Below are positions 8,419 to 16,700 of a stretch of DNA of 64,000 nt, in pieces (the stretch's first letter is position 1; each line of letters starts with the position of its first letter). Source of the DNA: Dehalococcoidia bacterium (GTDB lineage Bacteria > Chloroflexota > Dehalococcoidia > Dehalococcoidales > UBA3254); the NCBI GenBank assembly GCA_025361145.1, contig JANYAV010000002.1:54369-118368 (forward strand), written 5' to 3'. The notes beneath the pieces were generated by a model. That model was not told where the DNA came from. It ran no database searches and saw nothing but the letters and a program-made list of their open reading frames with translations. A program made the position numbers and the translations under genes.

Positions 8419-8925
8419 GTGACTTTGCAGAGTGTTATTGAAGCTTATCTGGATATCGAGACCACAGGATTGTCTCCGCAGCTAAGTGAAATTACCGTTG
8501 TTGGTATCTATGTTACCGGCGGGGAGGAGAACAAGTTTATTCAATTTGTGGGTCAGGATATCAATGGCGATTCTATTCTGGAGTCAATGAAGGGAGTTAA
8601 AAGACTTTATACTTTTAACGGACACCGCTTTGACCTGCCCTTCATATTTATAAGACACGGGGTCAGCCTTGAGCAGCATTTTGAACATCACGATCTGATG
8701 AACCAATGCTGGGAACGTAATCTCTACGGTGGTTTGAAAGCGGTTGAACGCTGCTTGGGTATTGAGCGGCGGATCAAAGAAGTCAATGGCCTGGAAGCCG
8801 TCAGGTTGTGGTGGCAGTATGTTAATAATTACGACCAATCCGCACTTAAGACCTTGCTGGAATATAATAAGGAAGACGTGGTTAACCTCAAGACCCTCAG
8901 AGATAGATTACTTGATCAGCCTTAG
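8419..8925 (+). CDS. Ribonuclease H-like (DEDDy-type) 3'-5' exonuclease
   Basis: 168 residues, essentially one catalytic domain. ExoI is Y-L-D12-I-E14-T-T-G, ExoII is Y-T-F-N-G-H-R-F-D-L-P-F, and ExoIII is Y-N-K-E-D near residue 150, so all four acidic residues are in place. The arrangement matches the YprB/RNase_H_2 group of small stand-alone nucleases. The usual extra TPR or helicase parts are absent. The start is uncertain: GTG at 8419 sits only about 4 bases after an AAGGA box, and the in-frame TTG at 8425 is better spaced. It follows a terminator, so it has its own promoter. Confidence 0.85.
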   Translation: MTLQSVIEAYLDIETTGLSPQLSEITVVGIYVTGGEENKFIQFVGQDINGDSILESMKGVKRLYTFNGHRFDLPFIFIRHGVSLEQHFEHHDLMNQCWERNLYGGLKAVERCLGIERRIKEVNGLEAVRLWWQYVNNYDQSALKTLLEYNKEDVVNLKTLRDRLLDQP

Positions 8926-9470
8926 AACCTGAATAATCCTGTCTCTCTTTTTCATATCTTGTGGGGAACTACCCCTGTAACACCTCATTCTATCTCAATT
9001 TTATTCTTTTCCATCCAAGTTTGTTCTCTGCTGGATAGCGTTACTGAGACGGTCGTAGGGTGATAATCAAGTTTAAATTCGGACGAATCAGGACAAATTT
9101 TCAAACAGCCTTTTATACTGAACATTTAAAAATTGATCTCTAATGAAAACGGAATTTAGCATAAAGCTGAGGTTGTTAATGCCAAAATCTAGCTGCAAGA
9201 TTTCTCTGCGAATTTTTCCCAAAACGGTTGATCATTAAGATCTTCCGGCAGATTTGATTGACAGATTTGTAAGGTTAAGGTTAATTGTTTGCCCATTTAT
9301 GGAGCGGATTTGATAGGCCGGCCACTGATGTATAAGCTAATTATTGTTGCCCGGAAACTGTTTCTTGAATTCCAAAACGATAAATACACGGAACTAATGT
9401 TCTAAATAATTCCATAATAATTCAGCTGTTTCCCGAGGGGTAAAAGGTAGCAAAACCGGGTTTCAACTCT
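8926..9470. other. Intergenic stretch, no gene recognised
   Basis: About 545 bases of AT-rich sequence between the exonuclease and a convergent DUF5343 gene. I see no tRNA, terminator hairpin or open frame that matches a known protein. A TTGACA at 9260-9265 lacks a convincing -10 box. Confidence 0.5.
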
Positions 9471-10196
9471 TTAAGAATGCCCATCGTTAGTGGAGATAAA
9501 ACCTCTTTTTAACAGTTCATCGAAGGCCTCGAACCATTTTATCTGGACGTCGGTAGGCCATGTAGGATCAAAACTGGGGAATTTGGAAAGCAGGAGCTCT
9601 TTCCATGTTTGACTTCTTGGAATTAATTCCATGTGTTGTGGAATTGGAACATTCTGGGTCGTCCTAGTTCCATTCTTTTTTGGAACTTTTTCCACGACGC
9701 TGGTTGGTTTGGAACTTTTCGATTTTTTAGTAATAAATGGGGAAAGTGGAATTCTGGCATCACCAGCTAATTCCGTGAAAAATTTAATGCATTTCCTTGC
9801 CACATCCCGGTCGACCTGATAAAGATCGTTAAAAACCTCTTCTAATTGGGAATAAGTAGCCTTCTCCGATTCAAAGGAAGCATTGCCCAGAAAGGTGAAG
9901 GACTCATGACTGATTTTCTTGAGGGTGTCTGATCTTATAGTTCCCCTAGCGCCTACCAGTTCTTTTAATAACACAGTAGGTACCGCGTTAGCATCAATCA
10001 GATTTAGAAAACGCAGGGCAGACATCAACTGAGTGCCGGTGCTTCCTGAAAACTTGTCACCCCAATAACTGCGGTCGATGCGGCCCGGAATGCCACGCTG
10101 AAGTTCTTCCAATAGAGTCAAAAAACTGCGGTATGAAACGTAGGGAGGGGAACGTTTTTTGTTTCTATCTGTTACCAATACTTTGCCTCTTGCCAC
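9471..10196 (-). CDS. DUF5343-like protein
   Basis: 241 residues, start GTG. The N-terminal 100 residues read P-P-Y-V-S-Y-R-S-F-L-T-L-L, then G-I-P-G-R-I-D, G-T-Q-L-M-S-A-L-R-F-L-N-L-I-D, and T-V-L-L-K-E-L-V. This is the pattern of DUF5343, a helical domain probably of winged-helix type. A central lysine/serine/threonine-rich linker (about 155-190) separates it from a short C-terminal helical part. DUF5343 genes are common in accessory DNA, and no function has been shown to my knowledge. The gene is solitary, with long gaps on both sides, so a horizontal origin is possible. Confidence 0.65.
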   Translation of the reverse strand: MARGKVLVTDRNKKRSPPYVSYRSFLTLLEELQRGIPGRIDRSYWGDKFSGSTGTQLMSALRFLNLIDANAVPTVLLKELVGARGTIRSDTLKKISHESFTFLGNASFESEKATYSQLEEVFNDLYQVDRDVARKCIKFFTELAGDARIPLSPFITKKSKSSKPTSVVEKVPKKNGTRTTQNVPIPQHMELIPRSQTWKELLLSKFPSFDPTWPTDVQIKWFEAFDELLKRGFISTNDGHS

Positions 10197-10401
10197 AACC
10201 GATTACCATCATTTTATTGGAATGGAATTAACTTTTCAAGGGGCAAAATGAAAATCATGGAAATAACTGTTTTTAATAATTGGAACTATCACCAGTATAA
10301 ACCGGAAAATTGAAGGACAAGGAAGGACAATTTTTGACTCATGCGATTGGAAACACATACCATAATAACATCAAAAATAAAAAAGTATTAAGGAGGTGCC
10401 T

Positions 10402-10614
10402 ATGGGAACTGCTATCGAGTATCAGAAATTAATGACGGAGATTGTTTACATTAACATTCCCGGACCCGCCGAACCGACCCCCGGAATGAGTGGTGGTGAA
10501 CTTCTCCATGGTTTCCTGGCTGAGCTTTACAAATCGCCCAGCGCTGAAACCAAGAACTTCGTTAATTCTCTCTGTCTGAAGTGGAATGTCCATTACAGAG
10601 AAACAAGAGGGTAA
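10402..10614 (+). CDS. Small protein upstream of ftsA, function unknown
   Basis: 70 residues from the ATG at 10402, chosen because AGGAGG lies 5 bases before it; a GTG at 10396 overlaps that site. The product has a Pro/Gly-rich segment (P-G-P-A-E-P-T-P-G-M-S-G-G) between two short helical parts and no signal or membrane segment. I do not recognise it. It ends 57 bases before ftsA in the same direction, so it is probably the first gene of the division operon. A strong ribosome site and position support a real gene. Confidence 0.6.
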   Translation: MGTAIEYQKLMTEIVYINIPGPAEPTPGMSGGELLHGFLAELYKSPSAETKNFVNSLCLKWNVHYRETRG

Positions 10615-10671
10615 CCTGTATCAACCTGAGGTAAAGGGTAGCTAAAAGTCTTCAATATATAGGAGTAAAGA

Positions 10672-11868
10672 ATGAAAAGAAAAATCGCAGCTATCGACAT
10701 CGGTACTACTAAAGTTTGTACCATAATGGGTACCCTGGATAGCACTTCTGGTCTGAGAATCCTCGGTGTAGGCATTGCTCCCTCTCACGGCATTGAAAAA
10801 GCCCTGGTTGCCAATGTAACTCAGGCTAAGGAATCTATCCGCCAGTCTGTTAGAAAAGCTGAAATGATGGCCGGTTACCGGCTGGATTCAGCATACATCG
10901 GCGTTACTGGTAAGCACATCAATTCCAATAATAATAAAGGCACCATCGCCATCACCAAGACCGATCAGTTAGTTCGCGGCGACGATCTCAAAAGGGTTTT
11001 GGATGTAGCCTTAAATGTAAAAGCTCCCGCAGATAGAAAGATGCTGCACGTTATTCCGAGAGCTTATACTCTGGATGGTCATGAGGTTAAGAATCCTGTG
11101 GGTATGCATGGTTATGAACTAAATGTTGAAGCTCATTGCATTACCGCTGCCGTAGCCTCTATCCAGAACTTGACTCAATGTGTCCGCGGTATCGGTATCG
11201 AGATTGACGACCTGATTCTTGAACCTTTGGCCAGCGCCGAAGCTGTCCTGAGTGAAGAAGAGAAAATGGCCGGTGTCTTGATCGCTGATATTGGTGGTGG
11301 TACCACAGATATCGCAGTACTGAGAGAAGGAAGCATCTATCATACCTCAGTCTTGCCTGTGGCTGGTCATCAAATCACCCGCGATATTGCCGCTGGACTT
11401 GGTCTATCCTTTGAATTAGCTGAAGAAATGAAGAAGAAATATTCCAACCTTCTGCCTGCTGGCGAAGAGGAAGATAGGGTTGTCGGTGAGAACGGTCACA
11501 GCATCTCTTATCGCGATCTTTGCGATATCGTCCGCGCTCGGGTAGAAGAAATGATGCGCCTGGTTGTCCTGGAGCTTCCTCGCTCCGATTACTCAAAATT
11601 GATTCCCGCTGGTATCGTTGTCACCGGTGGTGGTGCCAATATGCCTGGTATCGTCGAGTTGACCCAATCGATAACTCGTTTACCTGTAAGAATTGGTATT
11701 CCTCCCGCCCTCAACGGCGTCTCCAATGCCCTGTTAAACGATCCTGCATACGCTACTAGCGTAGGGTTGGTCCTTTGGAAAATGAAGAATGAAAATACCC
11801 AAAAATGGGTAACCAAGCCGGCTGGTCTGCGCGGTTTATTCGCGTCACTGTTCAGAATGTTCAAATAG
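10672..11868 (+). CDS. ftsA: Cell division protein FtsA
   Basis: 398 residues, actin-fold ATPase that tethers FtsZ to the membrane. Phosphate-1 is A-I-D-I-G-T-T-K (7-14), the inserted 1C domain spans about 85-165, phosphate-2 is I-A-D-I-G-G-G-T-T-D near 205, and the adenosine motif is V-V-T-G-G-G-A-N-M-P-G near 320. The last 13 residues (L-R-G-L-F-A-S-L-F-R-M-F-K) form the amphipathic membrane-targeting helix expected of FtsA. AGGAG precedes the ATG. It is followed after 42 bases by ftsZ. Confidence 0.96.
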   Translation: MKRKIAAIDIGTTKVCTIMGTLDSTSGLRILGVGIAPSHGIEKALVANVTQAKESIRQSVRKAEMMAGYRLDSAYIGVTGKHINSNNNKGTIAITKTDQLVRGDDLKRVLDVALNVKAPADRKMLHVIPRAYTLDGHEVKNPVGMHGYELNVEAHCITAAVASIQNLTQCVRGIGIEIDDLILEPLASAEAVLSEEEKMAGVLIADIGGGTTDIAVLREGSIYHTSVLPVAGHQITRDIAAGLGLSFELAEEMKKKYSNLLPAGEEEDRVVGENGHSISYRDLCDIVRARVEEMMRLVVLELPRSDYSKLIPAGIVVTGGGANMPGIVELTQSITRLPVRIGIPPALNGVSNALLNDPAYATSVGLVLWKMKNENTQKWVTKPAGLRGLFASLFRMFK

Positions 11869-11910
11869 TTCAAATTAAAACAATTGTAGAATAAGAGAAG
11901 GAGAGAATAT

Positions 11911-12969
11911 ATGTCGAAAACGAGTTATGTGCCCAGCCCGGCTAAGATAAAAGTAATCGGCATGGGCGGCGCAGGTTGTAATGCCATTACCCGAATGGTC
12001 CGTGAACAAATCCGCGGTGTAGAATTCATCGCCATGAATACCGACGCCTCACATCTGGAAATCACTGAAGCTCCCGTCCGCATTGCCTTGGGCGAGAAAC
12101 TGACCCGCGGCCTGGGTGCTGGTGGTGATCACAATGTAGGCCGCAGATCGGCTGAAGAAACCCGCGATGAAATCAAACAAGCTATCGCCGGCGCTGACAT
12201 GATCTTCCTGGCAGCCGGTATGGGCGGTGGTACTGGTACCGGTTCGATCTCTGTAGTCGCTGAAATGGCCAAGCAGTCTGGCGCACTTACCATCGCTACT
12301 GTCACTAAACCCTTCGCTTTTGAAGGTTCCCGCCGCCAGCAGGTCGCTGAAGAAGGCATTTCCCAACTGATGACCAGAGTTGATACCCTGATCATCGTTC
12401 CCAATGATCGCTTGCTAGAACTTTCCGATAATAAAACCTCAGTCGACGGCGCTTTCAAGATGGCTGATGAAATTCTTTGCCATGCTGTTCAGGCCATCGC
12501 TGAAGTTATCACCGTACCCGGCCTGGTCAACCTGGATTTCGCCGACATCAGAGCTATCATGAAAGATGCCGGACCAGCCTGGATGTCCATGGGACGTGGT
12601 TCGGGGCAGAATAGGGCCGTTAACGCCGCCAAGGAAGCCTTGGCCAGCCCCATGCTGGACGTCAGCATCAACGGCGCCAAGGGCGTGCTTTTCAATGTAT
12701 GCGGTGGCAGCTCACTGACCCTCTATGAAGTCAGCGACGCAGCCAAGATTATCGGCGAAGCTGTTGATCCAGAAGCTAACATAATCTTCGGTGTTAATGT
12801 TGACCCCAATATGGGCAATGAAGTCAGGTTAACCTTGATCGCTACCGGTTTTGCCTCCCGAGATCAAGTCACTGGCGCTGCCAAAGAAAAATTAATTATG
12901 TCAAAACTCAGAGGTCTGAAATCTGAAAATGATCTTGCTGTACCGGCTTATATGAGATACAGAAAGTAA
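11911..12969 (+). CDS. ftsZ: Cell division protein FtsZ
   Basis: 352 residues, tubulin-like GTPase that forms the division ring. G-G-G-T-G-T-G is at 105-111, N-T-D-A at 43-46, and the T7 loop is N-L-D-F-A-D-I around 208. After the globular core (to about 314) only some 25 residues of linker lead to the C-terminal peptide A-V-P-A-Y-M-R-Y-R-K, which should dock on FtsA. The linker is short for the family. The ribosome site is GAAGGAGAG. It follows ftsA directly and is probably translated from the same message. Confidence 0.97.
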   Translation: MSKTSYVPSPAKIKVIGMGGAGCNAITRMVREQIRGVEFIAMNTDASHLEITEAPVRIALGEKLTRGLGAGGDHNVGRRSAEETRDEIKQAIAGADMIFLAAGMGGGTGTGSISVVAEMAKQSGALTIATVTKPFAFEGSRRQQVAEEGISQLMTRVDTLIIVPNDRLLELSDNKTSVDGAFKMADEILCHAVQAIAEVITVPGLVNLDFADIRAIMKDAGPAWMSMGRGSGQNRAVNAAKEALASPMLDVSINGAKGVLFNVCGGSSLTLYEVSDAAKIIGEAVDPEANIIFGVNVDPNMGNEVRLTLIATGFASRDQVTGAAKEKLIMSKLRGLKSENDLAVPAYMRYRK

Positions 12970-13015
12970 ATCAAGTGTCCCCGAATCCTGAAAATAGATA
13001 GTATTCAGCTTACTG

Positions 13016-13057
13016 GCGGGGAGCGTTAGAACAAAAATCTTACCTATCGCTCCCCGC
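13016..13057 (+). terminator. Hairpin downstream of ftsZ, probable weak terminator
   Basis: GCGGGGAGCG pairs perfectly with CGCTCCCCGC across a 22-base loop. The T run after it is poor (TTAATT), so termination may be incomplete or factor-dependent. It lies 47 bases past the ftsZ stop. Confidence 0.55.
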
Positions 13058-13104
13058 TTAATTCAAAACTATACCCGATAAAAATTGGAACGGGGGTTCA
13101 GACT

Positions 13105-13452
13105 GTGAGACAGGTTAAAATAGAGGATAAGCTAGGATTATTTATCAAAGAATTCAGCGCAGACCTCTGCAGTTTAGAACTCCTAATTTTTTTCAGCCGT
13201 CATCCTCATGCCCGATTTAATAGCACTGCTGTGTTGCATGCTTTAACGACTAAACGATACGATACAAACGCCGCTCTAAAGATATTGGTAGAGAAGAAAA
13301 TTGTGGTAAGTCACTTCGAGAATGGTATTTTTCTTTATTCTTTAACTAAAGAAGAACCAGCTCATAGCCTGGCTACTCAACTGGTTAGCATAGATCAGGG
13401 ACAATGGCAAACTATAATAGAACATATTCTTGATGGGCAAGAAATTTTCTAG
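13105..13452 (+). CDS. Winged-helix-like small protein, function unknown
   Basis: 115 residues, start GTG with a GGGGG stretch 10 bases upstream. The pattern L-E-L-L-I-F-F-S-R-H-P, then A-V-L-H-A-L, A-A-L-K-I-L-V-E-K-K-I-V, and a beta-hairpin (F-E-N-G-I-F-L-Y-S-L-T) matches a winged-helix DNA-binding fold such as those in MarR/ArsR-like regulators. The C-terminal 30 residues form one more helix. There is no sensor domain. It lies between ftsZ and the activase gene, with gaps that suggest its own transcription. Regulatory function is inferred from fold only. Confidence 0.6.
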   Translation: MRQVKIEDKLGLFIKEFSADLCSLELLIFFSRHPHARFNSTAVLHALTTKRYDTNAALKILVEKKIVVSHFENGIFLYSLTKEEPAHSLATQLVSIDQGQWQTIIEHILDGQEIF

Positions 13453-13549
13453 TCTTTTTTAAGAATTAAATTTGAAGTCAATATGACAATCGGATATATT
13501 TGCTTTCTCCTTCCTCCTTCCAACCGATGTCATTTGATATACCGGGGCT

Positions 13550-13595
13550 GCCCCCCGTAATCATCTTTCTCCTTCCTTAGGTGATTATGGGGGGC
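13550..13595. other. Stable GC-rich hairpin without T tract
   Basis: GCCCCCCGTAATCATC at 13550-13565 pairs with GGTGATTATGGGGGGC at 13580-13595, leaving a pyrimidine-rich loop that contains CTCCTTCCTT. Pairing may extend outward through GGGCT/AGTCC with a bulge. It is too G/C-rich to be chance, but neither strand has a T run for intrinsic termination. It sits in the 282-base gap before the activase gene. Confidence 0.55.
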
Positions 13596-13717
13596 TTAGT
13601 CCACGGAAATTCGTTCCAATCCCAAAATATTTAACCTGAAAAAGCAATTTTTAATAGCTTTCTGCATATTAATCTTCATACTTACCATTTCATTAAATTC
13701 AACCCACAGCCAAATTT

Positions 13718-13726
13718 TGCTATAAT
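13718..13726 (+). promoter_or_regulatory. Extended -10 promoter giving a leaderless activase mRNA
   Basis: TG-C-TATAAT, a perfect extended -10 element, ends 8 bases before the ATG at 13735. Transcription would start within about 2 bases of that ATG. No ribosome site exists upstream. The -35 region is poor, as is usual for extended -10 promoters. Confidence 0.6.
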
Positions 13727-13734
13727 ACATACGC

Positions 13735-16700
13735 ATGACAAATAATTACCTTGGTATTGATATAGGGTCCATCAGCGTAAAAATCGCTCTCACAGATACC
13801 CACGGTCAAGTCTCTTATCTGGCTAACCAAAAGATTGTTTCCAATCCACGTGAAACTCTTAATGCGTTGCTGAAAGAGATGGATACCAGCTATCCTTTGA
13901 GCCAGATTGCTGCTGCAGGCGTCTCCGGTTCCGGGAAAGCTGTCGTTCCAGCAGTTTACGATTGGGCTCAATACAGCAGTTCCTTAGCAATTGCCTCCGG
14001 CCTACTGCAGGTTCATCCAGATGCCCGTTCTATCATTCAAATTGGCGGCCAGAGTTCGCTGGTTATAGAACTGGAGGAAGGTTTGAACAAACCCTGGAAG
14101 GTGGCCTCCAATCCATTGTGTGCCGCCGGCACGGGCAGGTTTCTGGAACAGCAAGCTTACCGCCTGGGAATTAACATGGCAGAGTTTGGAGATATTGCCT
14201 TAAGGTTTCAGGGCAGCGCTCCCCGCATTGCAGCCCGCTGCAGCGTTTTTGCCAAGAGCGATCTTATTCATTTACAGCAAAAAGGCGTGGCTGTGGATGC
14301 CATGCTGTATGCTCTCTGCGAAAGTATTGCCCGTATGGCGATGGCCCTCAAGAAAGGCGTTTTCAAGGAGCCGGTTTTTTTTCTGGGGGGAGTCGCTGCA
14401 AACGGAGCTATCGCTAGGGCTTTAAACGCGATGCTGTCAGAGCGGAATGGTCATACGGTAGAGGTGACCATTCCGGATAACTATTTATATATAGAAGCCA
14501 TCGGAAGCGCGCTGCTTTCTCGTGATAAAAAATCCGAGGTTCAGCTGCTTCCGGATAGCGAACCGGGTAAACAGTATTATACAATGCCCAAACTTCAGGA
14601 TGTGGCGGTGCCGCAGAATAAACTTAATAGTGGTATTTTATTGCCCTGTTCGGGTTTTTTAGGAGTTGACATTGGTTCTACCAGTACGAAAGCAGTCATT
14701 CTGGATGATACTGGCAAGAAGATAATCGCCAAAAATTACATAATGACTGCGGGACGTCCGGTGGACGCTATCAAGCAGGTTTTTGCCAATCTGATTAATG
14801 ACGGAGCGGAACGGGTGAAAATCTGCGGCGTAGGTGTGACTGGGTCGGGCCGCTATTTGATTGGTAGTCTGATTGGGGCGGACCTTATTAAAAATGAAAT
14901 TACCGCGCAGACCAGGGCGGCGGCCGATATAGATGCGCAGGCGGATATTATTGAGATCGGCGGGCAGGATTCCAAGCTGGTAATTAAGCGTAACGGGGTG
15001 GTTGTTGATTATCAGATGAATAAGGCCTGCGCTGCAGGTACCGGCAGTTTTATTGATGAAATGGCCGAAACGCTCTCTATCTCTGTAAAAAACGGGGAGT
15101 TTGCCGATTTGGCTTTTAAAGCAGATCATACCATCGATCTGGGAACTCGCTGTGCCGCCTTTATGGGACAGGCAGTTCCAGCCGCGCAAAGTGAAGGCGT
15201 TTCGAAGGAAGTCATCGCCGCCAGCCTGGCTAATTCTATCGCTAAAAATTACCTTTCAAAAGTAGTGGGTACCCGCAAGTTTGGTACGAAGATCATATTG
15301 GCCGGCGCTGTGTTTTATAATAAGGCAGTAGTCTCAGCTTTCCAGCAGCAACTGCCGGGCAAAATTCTGCAAGTAGTCGAACATCGTGAAGTAAGCGGAG
15401 CTATAGGCGCTGCTTTACTGGCTAAAGAAGAGTTGAAAGGCCAATCTTCCAGATTTAAAGGGTTTAAGACGGTTATTCAAGCTGAATGCAACCTATCAAC
15501 CTTCACCTGTCAGAGTTGCGATAATAACTGCTCCATCACCCAGATGAAGGTGCCCGATGAAAAACCCACTTTTTACGGTAGCCGCTGTGATAAGTATGAC
15601 AGTGCTCTAACCCTGGCTAAAAGGGAGACTTTCTTCGATGCGCGAGAAAAGCTGCTTTTCCGCGAATATCGGGAAAATACCGGCAGAGGTCCCAAGGTGG
15701 GTCTGCCGAGAGCGCTCCTGTTCCATGATTATGCCCCTCTTTTAATCGGATTCCTTAATGCGCTGGATGCTCGAGTCACTATCTCTCATAAAACCAATAA
15801 AGAGATAGTAGAAAGGGCGGTAGAAACAGCTTACACAGATAGCTGCTTCCCCATTAAACTTTTACACGGCCACGCCGGATCCTTACGCGATTCTGATTAT
15901 TTGCTCTTTCCCTGCGCCATTCGTCTTGGTATAAGTGAGGGGCAGGGAAACCAGAAGTATGCCTGTCCCCTGGTTCAGGCATCCCCTTTCATCGTGCGCG
16001 AGGTTCTTGGACTGGAAAAGAAGCTGCTTATACCCATCATAGATTTCAGTCAGGGCGATCAAGATATCATTCGAAGTTTTACCGGGGTAGCCCGTGAAAT
16101 GGGATTTGATAATAGCACCGCCAGAAAGGCTGCTCTGGCAGGTCTGGCTTCACAGCGTAAGTATGAGGCTGATCGGGCCGAGATAGGAGCTAAGCTGTTA
16201 GCTCAATTAAAAGTAAGCGGAAAAACCGGGGTGGTGTTATTGGCCCGGGCTTATATGTCTCAGGACTCTGGCGCAAACCTGGGTATAGCTGAAAAACTGT
16301 CCCAGTTGGGTGTTGAGCCGATTCCTCTGGATTTCCTGCCGTTAGCCTCCGTAGATTCTAAAAAGTACTCCGATCGTCCGTATTGGTCGTATGAAAGTCG
16401 TATGCTGGCAGCAGCGGACATAGTTGCCCGCGATCCCCAATTATACGGGTTGATTTTAACCAATTTTGGTTGTGGCCCAAACTCCTTTATTATCAATGAA
16501 TTAGAAGATGTGATGGGCGGCAAGCCGCTAGGTCAGCTTGAAATAGACGAACATGCCGCTGAGGCTGGATTGGTCACGCGTCTGGAAGCCTTTGTAGATA
16601 CAATTATAGGTTACAGCCGTTCAGGAGCCAGATCACCCGAGGTCGTGGCGGCCCATATTTACCGCGGCGCGACTTCAATATTGAGTAAAGGCCGGACGTT

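Noticed and set aside
9260..9290. TTGACA box in the 8926-9470 gap
   Set aside because: The best -10 at correct spacing is only TTAATT and no gene follows on that strand.
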